Of a stretch of 64,000 nt of DNA, positions 1-11,455 are shown piece after piece. The notes under the pieces were generated by a model. It was not told where the DNA came from, ran no database searches, and saw nothing but the letters and a program-made list of their open reading frames with translations. Within the stretch, counting starts at the first letter, position 1. The number at the start of each line of letters is the position of its first letter. The position numbers were made by a program, and so were the translations under genes. Origin of the DNA: Buchnera aphidicola (Cavariella theobaldi) (GTDB lineage Bacteria; Pseudomonadota; Gammaproteobacteria; Enterobacterales; Enterobacteriaceae); NCBI RefSeq assembly GCF_964059165.1, contig NZ_OZ060413.1:124001-188000 (forward strand), given 5' to 3'.

Positions 1-2
1 CA

Positions 3-1901
3 CCTAATCGTCCTGATGGGTTAAGTATTTTAGGTTTAGCACGTAATATAGCTGCTACCAATAATCTTGTATTACCAATATTGTCATACAAAAAAAATGA
101 TATAAAAATTAACAGAAAAATTTTTATTGATATTCACTCTAATAAAGAGTGCACTTATTTTGCAGGTCGTTTGATAAATAATATACAAGTAAATGTTAAT
201 ACACCTTTGTGGATGAAAAAAAAATTATTTTTTTGTGATATGCTATCTAATGATGTTATTACAAATATTACTAATTATGTTTTAATGGAAATTGGACAAC
301 CTCTTCATATTCTTGATGCAGATCAAATAAATGACGCTATTATTGTACGTATGGCGAGAGAAAACGAAAAAATAATTTTAAAAAACAATAATATAGTTTA
401 TCTTGACAAAAAAATCTTAGTGATTTCTGATAATCAAAAAATACTATCTATTCCTGGTAATATAAATTCTGATATCGTTGATATAAAAAATAGTACTAAG
501 AGTGTATTTTTAGGAAATGCCTTATTGAATAAAAGATCGATATTAAGTATTATGAAAAAATTTCCTTCTAATAAGATATTAGAATATTATCGCTATGGAA
601 TAGATGAAAAATTACAAAATTATGCTATTGAATATGCTACGGATTTAATTTTAAAAATTTGCGGTGGAGTGTCTGGTGCGATTACAAAAAAAACATCATG
701 TTTTAAAATTGATATTCATAAAAATATTTTATTACATCATAATAATATAAATAAAGTTATTGGTGTTTTTATTGATGTAAATACTATTTCACATATTTTG
801 AAAAGATTAGATTATACATTTATTTTTAAAAGAGAATATTGGGATGTGATTCCGCCTAGTTGGAGATTTGATATCATTATCGAAGAAGATGTTATCGGTG
901 ATATACTGCGTATATATGGATATGAAAATATTTTCCCAGTATCTTTAAAAAAAATATTTATTGTTCACAAAAAATATAAGTTAAAAGATTTTTTATTAGA
1001 TAAGGCGAAGATATTATTAACAAATAAAGGTTATTTTGAAACAATCACTTATTCTTTTATTGATCCCAAAAGACATAATATATTTTTTCCTCATCAGTCT
1101 AAATTATTAATATCAAATCCCATATCTAAAGATATGTCATGTATGCGTACGTCTTTATGGCCCGGGCTTCTACAAGCAGTATCTTATAATAAAAATCGTC
1201 AAAATCATAGTATTAAATTTTTTGAAAGTGGTTTATGTTTTCTTCCTGACAAAGATGCGATGCTTGGAGTAAAACAAGAGTTTTTTTTAGGAGGTATTAT
1301 TAGTGGTACATATATGCTAGAAAACTGGCATTCTTTAATAAGAAAAGTAGATTTTTATGATTTAAAGGGTGATTTAGAATGTTTATTAGAATCTATATGC
1401 GGATTAAATAATATAGAGTTTAGAAAAAAACCTATATTAGGTTTGCATCCGAAACAAAGTGCAGCTATTTATTTAAATAATCACTATATAGGAAAAATTG
1501 GCGCAATACATCCTCGGTTAGAAGAGTTATTTAATTTTCATGATAATATTTTTGTTTTTGAAATTTTATTTAATAAAATTACAAATTTTCCACCAGTAAA
1601 GATAAAAAAAATTTCTAAATTTCCTTCTAGTCGACGTGACATTTCTTTTTTGATATCTAAAGATATTGAAATGATTAATGTTATTGAAGAATGTAAAAAT
1701 TTTTTCAAAAAGGGCATAGTAGAAATTAATTTATTTGATATATACTTTTGCAAAAAAATTAGCATGACTCAGAAAAGTGTTGGTATTAGTTTTGTTTTTC
1801 AAAGTGATAATAAAACACTTCATGAAAATATGATTAATATCATGCTTGAAAGTTGTATAATATCATTAAATAAAAAGTTTCAAATTATTTTAAGGAAGTA
1901 A
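3..1901 (+). CDS. pheT: Phenylalanine-tRNA ligase beta subunit, 5' end outside window
   Basis: The beta subunit of the alpha2-beta2 phenylalanyl-tRNA synthetase; it binds tRNA-Phe and edits mischarged Tyr-tRNA. The reading frame is already open at base 3 and gives 632 residues of a protein that is about 795 in E. coli, so the start lies upstream of the window. The first visible residues, NRPDGLSILGLARNIAA, match the conserved region after the N-terminal tRNA-binding domain. The catalytic-like core follows, and the last ~95 residues look like the FDX-ACB anticodon-binding domain (PSSRRDISFLI near its start). A TTG at 81 is only an internal codon. ihfA follows after 4 nt, as in the E. coli pheST-ihfA operon. 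Confidence 0.97.
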   Translation, partial: PNRPDGLSILGLARNIAATNNLVLPILSYKKNDIKINRKIFIDIHSNKECTYFAGRLINNIQVNVNTPLWMKKKLFFCDMLSNDVITNITNYVLMEIGQPLHILDADQINDAIIVRMARENEKIILKNNNIVYLDKKILVISDNQKILSIPGNINSDIVDIKNSTKSVFLGNALLNKRSILSIMKKFPSNKILEYYRYGIDEKLQNYAIEYATDLILKICGGVSGAITKKTSCFKIDIHKNILLHHNNINKVIGVFIDVNTISHILKRLDYTFIFKREYWDVIPPSWRFDIIIEEDVIGDILRIYGYENIFPVSLKKIFIVHKKYKLKDFLLDKAKILLTNKGYFETITYSFIDPKRHNIFFPHQSKLLISNPISKDMSCMRTSLWPGLLQAVSYNKNRQNHSIKFFESGLCFLPDKDAMLGVKQEFFLGGIISGTYMLENWHSLIRKVDFYDLKGDLECLLESICGLNNIEFRKKPILGLHPKQSAAIYLNNHYIGKIGAIHPRLEELFNFHDNIFVFEILFNKITNFPPVKIKKISKFPSSRRDISFLISKDIEMINVIEECKNFFKKGIVEINLFDIYFCKKISMTQKSVGISFVFQSDNKTLHENMINIMLESCIISLNKKFQIILRK

Positions 1902-1905
1902 ATTT

Positions 1906-2214
1906 ATGGTGCTTACAAAATCTAAAATTTTAGAAAACTTATTTGAAAAATTGCAATTAACTAAAAATGACATAAAAAAATGTTTAGATTTTTTTTTTAC
2001 AGAAATAAAAATAACTTTAGCAAGAGGTGAAGACGTACAATTGTATGGATTTGGACATTTTAAATTAAAAGATAAATCAGAACGTCCAGGTAGAAATCCA
2101 AAAACTGGAAAAATAATTTCTATTGCGGCAAGACGTGTAGTTATATTTAAACCAGGTCAAAAATTAAAAGATAGTATTGTATACTATGATATAAAAAATA
2201 ATTATTTAAAATAA
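1906..2214 (+). CDS. ihfA: Integration host factor subunit alpha
   Basis: A small DNA-bending nucleoid protein, one half of the IHF heterodimer. The 102-residue product has the normal length (99 in E. coli) and the HU/IHF fold. The beta-arm hallmark RPGRNPKTG lies near residues 63-71, with the intercalating proline in it, and ARRVVIFKPGQKLK follows. The MVLTK start aligns with the E. coli start MALTK. A strong ribosome-binding site (AAGGAAG) overlaps the end of pheT. The 4-nt spacing to pheT indicates co-transcription, the same arrangement as in E. coli, where ihfA is read from the pheST promoter. The C-terminal tail diverges, which is usual for this family. Confidence 0.97.
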   Translation: MVLTKSKILENLFEKLQLTKNDIKKCLDFFFTEIKITLARGEDVQLYGFGHFKLKDKSERPGRNPKTGKIISIAARRVVIFKPGQKLKDSIVYYDIKNNYLK

Positions 2215-2239
2215 AACACTTATAGACAATGGAATATAA

Positions 2240-3352
<1,113 letters not shown>

Positions 3353-3366
3353 AATAATAAAATTAT

Positions 3367-3398
3367 AAATTTATACATAAATATATATAAATTTTTTT
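3367..3398 (+). terminator. Possible terminator after tgt
   Basis: Nine-base perfect inverted repeat (AAATTTATA / TATAAATTT) with a 10-nt loop, followed directly by a run of seven T. It lies 15 nt after the tgt stop, between convergent tgt and glyS. The stem is pure A/T in an A/T-rich spacer, so chance is a serious alternative. Confidence 0.35.
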
Positions 3399-3481
3399 GA
3401 ATATATTTATGTTGAATACTAAACCTTTAAATTTATTCAAATATATAATAATTTTTTATTATGAATAATGTTTATATTATA

Positions 3482-5551
3482 TTAATATAAATACGTAAAA
3501 TTAGCGATTTTAAAACACATATTTTTTATTAAATTTAATAAATTTAATCTATTTATACGTATTTTATAATCAGAATGTAAAATTTTTATAGTGTCTAAAA
3601 AGTTATGTATATACAATTCTAATTCGCATACTTTAAGTAATATTTCTTGATATTTATAAGATTTTGCAAGATGTTGAAAATGTTCAGAGTAATTAATTAT
3701 TTTTTCAAATAATATTTTTTCTGTTTTTTCTTGGAAAATAGAAATATTTATATTGTCCGTGATATTTTCATTATTTTTTTCCAAAATATTAGAAATTCTT
3801 TTCATAGATAATAGAATATTTTTAGAAGAATTTAATTTTTTAAAGTAATCTATAGCTTGTATTCTATTGTGCACATCTATAGGAATAGTTAATTTATACG
3901 ATAATACTGATTTAATTACTTGAATACTATATCCTTTTTCTTGATACCAATTGAATAATCTTATCATAAAAAAATTTAAAATATCATCATATATTGTCAT
4001 ATAATGATTTTTTTTTTCATATAGTTTGACACTGTGATGAATTAAATTTTTTAAATCTAATGGTATTTTATTATGTATAATGATACGTATTATACCTATA
4101 GCCAATCTTCTTAATCCGTACGGATCCTTATCTGATGTAGGAATTTTTTTGATTATAAACATACCTGATAAAGTATCTATTTTATCAGCAATTGAAAGAG
4201 AACATCCTATATTTGTCAATGGTAAATTATCACCGGAAAAAGAAGGTAAATATTGTTCTTTAATAGCAAGTGCAATATCTTTTTTTTCTCCATTTTCTAA
4301 TGCATAATACATTCCTATCGTACCTTTTAGTTCTTTAAATTCACTTACCATATTAGTCAGTAAATCACATTTAGATAATGTAGCTGCACGAAAAGAATCA
4401 TTTATATTGGCCTTATTATAAGGCGAAATCCATTGCACTAATAGTTGTAAGCGAATAGTTTTATCATATAATGTTCCAAGATTATTTTGAAAAATTACTT
4501 TTTTGAGTAAATTAAGATATTCTATTAATTTTGTTTTTTTATCTTTTTTAAAAAAAAATTCAGTATCTTCTAAACGTGCATGCATCACTTTTTCATTACC
4601 AGAAACAATATTTGATGATGTTTGGCTGTAAGTATTAGAAACTAATACAAAATACGGCATAATTTTTTTTTGTATATTATATACTGGAAAACATTTTTGA
4701 TAATATTCTATAGTGTATACTAATATTTTTGTAGGTATTGTAAGAAATTTTTTTTGAAAACTTCCTAGAAAAATAGTTGGAGATTCGACTAGTGAAGTGA
4801 CTTCATTTATTAATAATGTATTAATTTTTATTAGACCATTAACTGTGCATGCTATTTTTTGAATGTTTTTTTGAATAAATTTTTTTCTTTCTTGATAATT
4901 AGCTATAATGTTATACGTATTAAATAATATTGCTGGATATTGTTTAGCATTTTGAATTCGTATTTTTTTTTCTTTGTCACAAATATGATTATAAATATAA
5001 TTGCTAGAATTTAATCCATATATTTTTCCTGGTAATATTTTGTCATCTAATAATAAAACAATATTTCGAATAGGTCTACAAAACTTAGAAATATTATCCT
5101 TCCATCTCATAGTATGTGTAATAGAAACATTTTTCAGTGATTTTTCTATGATATCAGGCAATAATAGTGTAGTAGATTTTTGTTTTTTTTTGATTTGATA
5201 TATCAGCCACTCACCTTTTTCATTTTTTAATCTATGAGCTTGGTTAATATTAATATTACAATTCTCCGCCCATCGACGTGCAGCTTGTGTTGGGAATCCA
5301 TTTTTATCGAAAGATTTATATACTGAAGGACCTCTCTTATTAATTAAGGTTATTTTTTCTGAAACATCAATATTTTTTATTTTTATTGACAACCTTCTTG
5401 GGGTAGCAAACCATTCTGCTTTTTCATATAAAATATTATATTCATGTAGTTCATGAATTATGTTTTGATAAAAAGCACAGGCTATGTCATGTAAAATTTT
5501 TGCAGGAAGTTCTTCAATACCAATTTCTGTTAAAAAGATGTTTTTTGTCAT
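3482..5551 (-). CDS. glyS: Glycine-tRNA ligase beta subunit
   Basis: The beta subunit of the bacterial alpha2-beta2 glycyl-tRNA synthetase, needed for tRNA binding and activity. It has 689 residues, the same length as E. coli GlyS. The start MTKNIFLTEIGIEELPAKIL matches the E. coli N-terminus. Conserved blocks KRGPSV, GEWLIYQ, VLYTIEYYQ-type and DKDPYGLRRLAIGIIRI are present, and the C-terminal anticodon-binding part ends in RINRLNLLNLI. It follows glyQ after 1 nt, so the two subunits are translated from one message, as in E. coli. Nothing appears broken. Confidence 0.98.
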   Translation of the reverse strand: MTKNIFLTEIGIEELPAKILHDIACAFYQNIIHELHEYNILYEKAEWFATPRRLSIKIKNIDVSEKITLINKRGPSVYKSFDKNGFPTQAARRWAENCNININQAHRLKNEKGEWLIYQIKKKQKSTTLLLPDIIEKSLKNVSITHTMRWKDNISKFCRPIRNIVLLLDDKILPGKIYGLNSSNYIYNHICDKEKKIRIQNAKQYPAILFNTYNIIANYQERKKFIQKNIQKIACTVNGLIKINTLLINEVTSLVESPTIFLGSFQKKFLTIPTKILVYTIEYYQKCFPVYNIQKKIMPYFVLVSNTYSQTSSNIVSGNEKVMHARLEDTEFFFKKDKKTKLIEYLNLLKKVIFQNNLGTLYDKTIRLQLLVQWISPYNKANINDSFRAATLSKCDLLTNMVSEFKELKGTIGMYYALENGEKKDIALAIKEQYLPSFSGDNLPLTNIGCSLSIADKIDTLSGMFIIKKIPTSDKDPYGLRRLAIGIIRIIIHNKIPLDLKNLIHHSVKLYEKKNHYMTIYDDILNFFMIRLFNWYQEKGYSIQVIKSVLSYKLTIPIDVHNRIQAIDYFKKLNSSKNILLSMKRISNILEKNNENITDNINISIFQEKTEKILFEKIINYSEHFQHLAKSYKYQEILLKVCELELYIHNFLDTIKILHSDYKIRINRLNLLNLIKNMCFKIANFTYLY

Positions 5552-5552
5552 T

Positions 5553-6470
5553 TCATTCTCTATTTTTTTTATGACATAATGGAAAATTTATTTTTTCTCT
5601 TATATTGAGATATTTTTTTGCTACCTCTGTTGTTAATGATCGAATTCTTAAAATATAATTTTGACGTTCATTAATAGATATTAATTTACGTGCATCTAAT
5701 AAGTTAAAAATATGATTGGATTGTATTATTTTTTCATATGCTACTAATAATAACGGTGTATTTAATTGTAATAAACGCTGTGCTTCTAGTAAGTATTTTT
5801 CAAAACTGTCTAGTAAAAAAGAAGTATTGGAGTATTGAAAATTATACTGAGATTGTTCAATTTCGTTTTCATAAAAAATATCACCATAAGTAATGGTATT
5901 ATTTTTTGTTTTATCCCAAATAATATCATATACATTAGATTTATTTTGCATATGCATAGCAATTCTTTCAAGCCCATATGTGATTTCTACAGTCACTGGT
6001 GAGCATTCTAAACCACCTACTTGCTGAAAATAAGTAAATTGAGTAATTTCCATTCCATTCAACCATATCTCCCATCCAATCCCCCAAGCTCCTAATGTTG
6101 GATTTTCCCAATTATCTTCTACAAAACGTATATCGTTATTTTTATTATTAATATTCAATAAATTTAGTGATTCTAAATATAAATTTTGAATATTTTCTGG
6201 TGGTGGTTTGATAATAACTTGTAGTTGATAGTAATGTTGCAATCGATTAGGATTTTGTCCATATCTTCCATCAGTAGGACGCCGACATGACTGTGTATAT
6301 ACAGCTTTAATTGGCTCGGGACCAATAGTGCCCAAGAAAGTTTTATTATGAAATGTACCAGCACCTACTGGTAAATCTATTGGTTGAAATACAGTACATT
6401 CTTTTTTAGCCCAATATTTTTGTAATTTTAAAATTATATTACAAAAAGTATTGTGATAAATTTTTTTCAT
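5553..6470 (-). CDS. glyQ: Glycine-tRNA ligase alpha subunit
   Basis: The catalytic alpha subunit of glycyl-tRNA synthetase (class II fold). The product has 305 residues from this start (303 in E. coli). Class II signatures include [40 protein letters not shown] and [12 protein letters not shown], all nearly identical to E. coli. The open frame extends four codons upstream to an ATG at 6482. I prefer the ATG at 6470 because MKKIYHNTF aligns with E. coli MQKFDTRTF and a weak GAG lies 7 nt before it. It is the first gene of the glyQ-glyS pair; its promoter must lie in the 6471-7077 spacer. Confidence 0.97.
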   Translation of the reverse strand: MKKIYHNTFCNIILKLQKYWAKKECTVFQPIDLPVGAGTFHNKTFLGTIGPEPIKAVYTQSCRRPTDGRYGQNPNRLQHYYQLQVIIKPPPENIQNLYLESLNLLNINNKNNDIRFVEDNWENPTLGAWGIGWEIWLNGMEITQFTYFQQVGGLECSPVTVEITYGLERIAMHMQNKSNVYDIIWDKTKNNTITYGDIFYENEIEQSQYNFQYSNTSFLLDSFEKYLLEAQRLLQLNTPLLLVAYEKIIQSNHIFNLLDARKLISINERQNYILRIRSLTTEVAKKYLNIREKINFPLCHKKNRE

Positions 6471-6482
6471 GATTAGACTCAT

Positions 6483-7061
6483 TTTATTAAACTAATATCG
6501 ATTTTGTAATTAGAAATTATTATGATATTAATTATGAATTAAATTTTTTATTTTTTATTTTGCATATAAAATTATAAATATATAAAAATTTTTATTTTAA
6601 AATTAAATAAAATCTATTTTATTTTCAAAAATATTGTTATGAAATTACATCTAAAAAATTTATGTATATATTAAAATAAATATCATTTTTATCTGAAAAG
6701 ATCAAAATATTTTTTTAAAATAATCTATTTAAAAACAATTTTTTTTGAATATAATGTATCTATATTATTTTATGGTTAAATTTTTATACTAATAATTAGG
6801 ATTTATAAAAATTTTAGAATATTTTATGCATAAAAATATCATAAAAAATTATAATTTTAGTATTATATTTTTATTTAATAAAAAAATACAATATTTTTAA
6901 AAATCTTATTCTATTTTTTTAAATATTTTTTATAAGAATACGTCTAATTTAATGTTACTCTATAAATTATATAAAAATTTTTATTAATTTTATATCTTAA
7001 TTACATTAATAGTTTATAAAAATATGTAAAATATATGATAATTTCTTAATAAAAAATGTTC
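6483..7061. other. AT-rich spacer between divergent glyQ and nfo
   Basis: About 580 nt of almost pure A/T sequence. No frame here gives a recognisable protein and I see no RNA gene or strong hairpin. It must contain the promoters of the divergent glyQ and nfo transcripts, but no clear -35/-10 pair stands out from the background. It may be the eroded remains of a deleted gene. Confidence 0.6.
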
Positions 7062-7077
7062 GAAGGGAAAATACTAT

Positions 7078-7917
7078 ATGAAATATATCGGCGCTCATGT
7101 AAGTTCATCTGGTGGTGTAGATAAAGCGGTATCGCGTGCTTTTCAAATTACTGGTACTGCTTTTTCTTTTTTTACTCATAACCAACGAACATGGCATGCC
7201 GCTGCGTTACATCCTCAATCTATAGAAAATTTTAAAAAGAATTGCATAAAATATAATTTTCAACCTCATCAAATTTTACCACATGGTAGTTATTTAATTA
7301 ATTTAGGACATCCTGTAGATCATTTATTAACTAAATCGCGCATGTCTTTTAGAGATGAAATAAATCGTTGTAGTCAATTGGGTTTAATGTTTTTGAATTT
7401 TCATCCAGGTAGTCATTTACATATGATCAGTGAGAAAACGTGTTTAAATCGTATTTCGGACTCTATTAATCTTGTTTTAAAAAATACCGACAATGTTATT
7501 GCTGTAATAGAAAATACTGCTGGACAGGGTACTAATGTTGGGTATTGTTTTGAACATTTATCGCATATTATTAATAAAATTAATGATCATTCTAGAATTG
7601 GAATATGTCTTGATACTTGTCATTTATTTGCTGCAGGATATGATTTAAGAACAGAAGAAGACTGTGAGAATACGTTTAAAAAATTTGATAATATTATTGG
7701 TTTTAAATATTTAAAAGGTTTACATTTAAATGATTCTAAAAAAGAATTTAAGAGTCGAGTTGATCGTCATGAAAATTTAGGAATTGGTAAAATTGGTACA
7801 TCGGCTTTTAAGTGGATAATACAAAATAAAATTTTCTATGATATTCCCATGATATTAGAAACAAAAAATTCTAAAATATGGGAAGATGAAATTTTCTGGT
7901 TAAGATCACAAAAATAG
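7078..7917 (+). CDS. nfo: Endonuclease IV (AP endonuclease)
   Basis: Cuts DNA 5' to abasic sites in base excision repair. The product has 279 residues (285 in E. coli) and is a TIM barrel with three zinc ions. All nine metal ligands are at E. coli positions: His69, His109, Glu145, Asp179, His182, His216, Asp229, His231 and Glu261. The motifs are [37 protein letters not shown] and DRHENLG. A good ribosome-binding site (GAAGGG) lies 10 nt before the ATG. Together with ung in this window it forms a minimal uracil/abasic-site repair route. rplY follows after 32 nt. Confidence 0.98.
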   Translation: MKYIGAHVSSSGGVDKAVSRAFQITGTAFSFFTHNQRTWHAAALHPQSIENFKKNCIKYNFQPHQILPHGSYLINLGHPVDHLLTKSRMSFRDEINRCSQLGLMFLNFHPGSHLHMISEKTCLNRISDSINLVLKNTDNVIAVIENTAGQGTNVGYCFEHLSHIINKINDHSRIGICLDTCHLFAAGYDLRTEEDCENTFKKFDNIIGFKYLKGLHLNDSKKEFKSRVDRHENLGIGKIGTSAFKWIIQNKIFYDIPMILETKNSKIWEDEIFWLRSQK

Positions 7918-7949
7918 TAATACAATTATTTTATCAGAAGGAATATATT

Positions 7950-8234
7950 ATGTTAACGATTTATGCAACACATAAAAAAGAAAATGGTAAAAGCATTAGC
8001 AGACGGCTACGCACAAATAATAAATTTCCTGGTATTTTGTATGGTCTAAACAAATGTTCTGTTGCGCTTGAATTAGATCATAATAGTGTATTTAATTTAC
8101 AAAAAAAAATAGAATTTTTTAAAGAAAATTTATTTTTAATCATTGATCATCATAAAAACATCGTTAAAGTGCAGGCTATTCAGCGTCATGCATTCAAATC
8201 ACGATTATTGCACATTGATTTTATGTACGTTTAA
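7950..8234 (+). CDS. rplY: 50S ribosomal protein L25
   Basis: Binds 5S rRNA in the large ribosomal subunit. It has 94 residues, the same length as E. coli L25 (the short form without the Ctc extension). The start [20 protein letters not shown] and the end [17 protein letters not shown] match the family. A ribosome-binding site AGAAGGAAT precedes the ATG. It is probably co-transcribed with nfo and ends only 11 nt from the convergent yabI gene. Confidence 0.97.
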   Translation: MLTIYATHKKENGKSISRRLRTNNKFPGILYGLNKCSVALELDHNSVFNLQKKIEFFKENLFLIIDHHKNIVKVQAIQRHAFKSRLLHIDFMYV

Positions 8235-8245
8235 ATATTAATATT

Positions 8246-9004
8246 TTATAGTTTTAAGATGCGCATAAAAAGATCTTTAAAAACAAACATTGCAGGATGA
8301 AATTGCATAGCTATTAAGCTGGTTAATCCAAATGATAATATTATAATAGATATCCATCCTAATTTTTTCTTTGTAAAAAAAGAAGTTGTATTATCTTTGC
8401 TTGCTTTCCACCATTTTGATGTTAACCATATGCCCAACCATATAGTAAGTGAAATAATCAATAAAAACCATTTAAAATAATCGTTTTGAGGGTTATCTGG
8501 TATGTTAATCGCTATACCCGTAACAATGCCTGGAAAAAAATATATAGGAGGCCATAATATACAGCCAATAATATTGGGTGATATAAATTTTTTTAAAGGA
8601 AGCTTTAACATACCCGCAACCATTGGAATTAGGGGTCTAGTTGGCCCCACAAAACGACCAATTAGAATTGTGATCAAACTATGTTTGCTTAATATATGTT
8701 TTGTTTTATCAAGTAATATTTGATGTTTTTTTAAAAACTTTAAGTTATGTAACCAGTCTTTAAAATATAAACCAAGATAATATGAAACCCAATCTCCTAA
8801 TAAGCATCCTACTGTACCGGCCATCCAAGCTGGATAAAAAGATAATTTAGCATCTCCTATTAATGTACCTAATGTGGTCATAAACACTACACCTGGTAGT
8901 AATAATCCCACTAGAGCAAGCGATTCTAAAAAAGATACTAGGCCTACTATAAATAAAGAGCAAGTAAACGAATATGTTACTAAAGAAGTCAGCCAGGAGT
9001 CCAT
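8246..9004 (-). CDS. yabI: DedA-family membrane protein YabI
   Basis: An inner-membrane protein of the DedA/SNARE-associated (VTT) family, linked to membrane lipid homeostasis and proton-motive-force maintenance; the exact substrate here is not known. The product has 252 residues (254 in E. coli YabI). Residues 18-35 hold FIVGLVSFLESLALVGLL, followed by the family glycines LPGVVFM and the core FVGPTRPLIPMVAGM near residues 116-130, nearly identical to E. coli. Several hydrophobic segments follow in the C-terminal half. It is a lone gene on the minus strand, convergent with rplY and divergent from surA. Confidence 0.93.
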   Translation of the reverse strand: MDSWLTSLVTYSFTCSLFIVGLVSFLESLALVGLLLPGVVFMTTLGTLIGDAKLSFYPAWMAGTVGCLLGDWVSYYLGLYFKDWLHNLKFLKKHQILLDKTKHILSKHSLITILIGRFVGPTRPLIPMVAGMLKLPLKKFISPNIIGCILWPPIYFFPGIVTGIAINIPDNPQNDYFKWFLLIISLTIWLGIWLTSKWWKASKDNTTSFFTKKKLGWISIIILSFGLTSLIAMQFHPAMFVFKDLFMRILKL

Positions 9005-9225
9005 AACGTCTCATTATATTTAAAATTAAATTTTTTATGTAATTTTTATATTTATTATGAATGATTTACAAAAATATATTATACTCTATATAATTTTTAA
9101 AATAACCTCAAGAAAAATTTTTTAATTTTATTTTATAAAAATATTTAATTGATACTTAGAATATTAATCAGTAATGTATACAATAATAGTTTTATAAAAA
9201 TTACATGTACAAAAGAAGATTGATA

Positions 9226-10515
9226 ATGAAAATATGGATTTTTTTAATACTTGCTATTTTTTTAAATATTTATTCTATTTCTGTATATGCTATAGTTACA
9301 GATAAGATTGTTGCTATTGTTAATAATAGAATTATATTGAACAGCGACATAAAAAAATTTCTTTTTTTTCTCCAACAACAAAAAGAAAATAGTACTGATT
9401 TTTTTAAAGAAAATATTTTAAGAGAAAAAGTGATCCGAAAATTAATTTTAGAAAATATTTTATTAGATAAAGCAGAGGATTTAAATATTACCGTTACTGA
9501 TGCCCAAGTGGATCAAGTAATAGAAAATATTGCTTTGCAAAAGAAAATCAGTTTAATAGAATTAAAAAATAACATCTTATTTACTAATAAAAATAGTTTT
9601 TTTAAATATGACGATTATCGTAATAATATTAAAAAAGCATTAATCATTCAAATTCTTCAAGAAAATGAGTTATATAAAAATATTAATATTACAGAAAAAG
9701 ACATAAATCATTTTTTTTCGTATTTTCTTGAGGAGCAAAATAAGCACAAAAAAATAAATGTAAGTTATATATTTATACCATTTTTGGATAAAAATATTAA
9801 AAATAATGTATATAATACTCAATTTTTATCTGAAAGTATAATAAAAAAAATTAATAATGGTTATAGATATGAAGATTTATATAGAAAATGTATAAAAAAT
9901 AATAATTTTTTTTTAGCAAGAAATTTATCATGGATTAGTTTTTTTGATTTACAAAAAAAATTTTCAAATTCTTTAAATATAATAAAAAAAGGTGATATAT
10001 TAGGTCCTTTTTTAGAAAAAAATGGATTTTATATATTAAAAATTCATGATATTGAAACTCCCAAAAAAAATATTATAACAGAATGTCATTTACAACAATT
10101 TTTTATGCCATTTTCACCTATTATAAAAAATGAAATTATTAAAAAAAATATTTTTCATATATATAAAAAATTAAAAAAAGGAATATATAACTTTAATTAT
10201 GTTGTAAAAAATTTTTCTAATCATAAAAATATATCTAATAAAAAAGGTGATCTCGGTTGGATATTATATGATGCACTCGATAACAATGTTAAGAAAATTG
10301 TAATTCATTTAAAAAACAATAAAATTACCTCACCTATTCAATCTAATATCGGTTGGCATATTTTTAAAAAATTAAATGAACGCAAAGTCAATACATGCTA
10401 TTTAATAGAAAAAAATAAAGCTTATAATATCTTATTGAAATATAAAATTACTACCGCAAGAGAACAATGGATTAAGGAACTGGTGCGATTATCATATGTA
10501 TCGATAATACAATAA
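9226..10515 (+). CDS. surA: Periplasmic chaperone/peptidyl-prolyl isomerase SurA
   Basis: Escorts outer-membrane proteins through the periplasm. From this start the product has 429 residues (428 in E. coli) with a typical signal peptide: KIW, a hydrophobic core and a cleavage site near Val-Tyr-Ala. An upstream in-frame ATG at 9205 would add seven charged residues before the signal peptide. I prefer 9226 because AGAAG lies about 8 nt before it. The N-terminal chaperone domain is followed by two parvulin-like domains. The second keeps the ECHLQQFFM, GDLGW and GWHIFKK blocks; the first is strongly diverged. In E. coli pdxA separates surA from rsmA, and here only 91 nt do. Confidence 0.95.
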   Translation: MKIWIFLILAIFLNIYSISVYAIVTDKIVAIVNNRIILNSDIKKFLFFLQQQKENSTDFFKENILREKVIRKLILENILLDKAEDLNITVTDAQVDQVIENIALQKKISLIELKNNILFTNKNSFFKYDDYRNNIKKALIIQILQENELYKNINITEKDINHFFSYFLEEQNKHKKINVSYIFIPFLDKNIKNNVYNTQFLSESIIKKINNGYRYEDLYRKCIKNNNFFLARNLSWISFFDLQKKFSNSLNIIKKGDILGPFLEKNGFYILKIHDIETPKKNIITECHLQQFFMPFSPIIKNEIIKKNIFHIYKKLKKGIYNFNYVVKNFSNHKNISNKKGDLGWILYDALDNNVKKIVIHLKNNKITSPIQSNIGWHIFKKLNERKVNTCYLIEKNKAYNILLKYKITTAREQWIKELVRLSYVSIIQ

Positions 10516-10606
10516 CGGCAAACATTTCTATATCTTTCAAAAAATATTTTTTTAATATAGTTATTTTTGTATGATGTGTCTATTTGAATAAAATGATTAT
10601 AAATAC

Positions 10607-11413
10607 ATGAGTAAAAACAGATATAAGAATTGTTTACCTTTAAAAAAATTTGGTCAAAATTTTCTTATTGATAAAACTATCATAAATAAGATTATAAAAT
10701 TTCTTGATCCCCAAAAAAATGAATTGCTAGTAGAAATTGGGCCTGGATTAGCCGCATTGACAAAGCCTATATGTCAAATAGTAGATTCTTTAATTGTTAT
10801 TGAAATAGATGCGCATTTATTAAAATTATTAAATGGTTCTGAATTTTTAAAAAAATTAATTATCTTTAATCAGGATGCATTAAATTTTAATTATTTTAAG
10901 TTATTTAATAAAGAAAAAAGATTAATGCGAATTTTTGGCAATTTGCCTTATAATATTTCTATATCTTTAATTATTAATTTATTTAATTATATAAATAATA
11001 TTAAAGATATGAATTTTATGATTCAAAAAGAAGTAGCGCAGCGTTTGATAGCAATTCCAGGAAGTAAAAAATATGGTCGTTTGAGTATATTGGCACAGTA
11101 TTATTGTAATATAGAAATGATTTTTCAAGTTTTACCAAAATCATTTTTTCCTATTCCCAAAGTGCATTCCGTATTTATTAACTTGATGCCTCGTAAGAAT
11201 TATACTATTTATGTACAGGACATAAATATGTTAAGTAATCTTACAAGAATAGCTTTTCAGAAAAGAAGAAAAATGTTGCGTCATAGTTTAAAAAGTGTAT
11301 TTTCCTTAAAAAGATTGATAAAGTTAGGTATTGATCCAACATCAAGAGCGGAAAATATATCAGTAGTACAATATTGCCAAATGGCTAATTACTTGTCTAG
11401 TAAAAAATCTTAG
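10607..11413 (+). CDS. rsmA: 16S rRNA dimethyladenosine transferase
   Basis: Dimethylates the two adjacent adenines in helix 45 of 16S rRNA (KsgA). The product has 268 residues (273 in E. coli). The SAM-binding motif I reads VEIGPGLAALT near residues 44-54, the acidic loop IEIDAHLL follows, and the catalytic NLPYNIS motif lies near residue 113. The C-terminal helical domain contains AFQKRRKMLRHSL. The GQNFLID sequence near the N-terminus is also conserved. It sits between surA and apaH as in E. coli, minus pdxA and apaG. Confidence 0.97.
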   Translation: MSKNRYKNCLPLKKFGQNFLIDKTIINKIIKFLDPQKNELLVEIGPGLAALTKPICQIVDSLIVIEIDAHLLKLLNGSEFLKKLIIFNQDALNFNYFKLFNKEKRLMRIFGNLPYNISISLIINLFNYINNIKDMNFMIQKEVAQRLIAIPGSKKYGRLSILAQYYCNIEMIFQVLPKSFFPIPKVHSVFINLMPRKNYTIYVQDINMLSNLTRIAFQKRRKMLRHSLKSVFSLKRLIKLGIDPTSRAENISVVQYCQMANYLSSKKS

Positions 11414-11455
11414 AAGATTTTTAAAAATTTTTTATTTTAAATTAAATGTAAAAAT

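Noticed and set aside
6483-7077. A hidden gene or RNA in the glyQ-nfo spacer
   Set aside because: No recognisable frame, start, family motif or strong hairpin in nearly pure A/T sequence.
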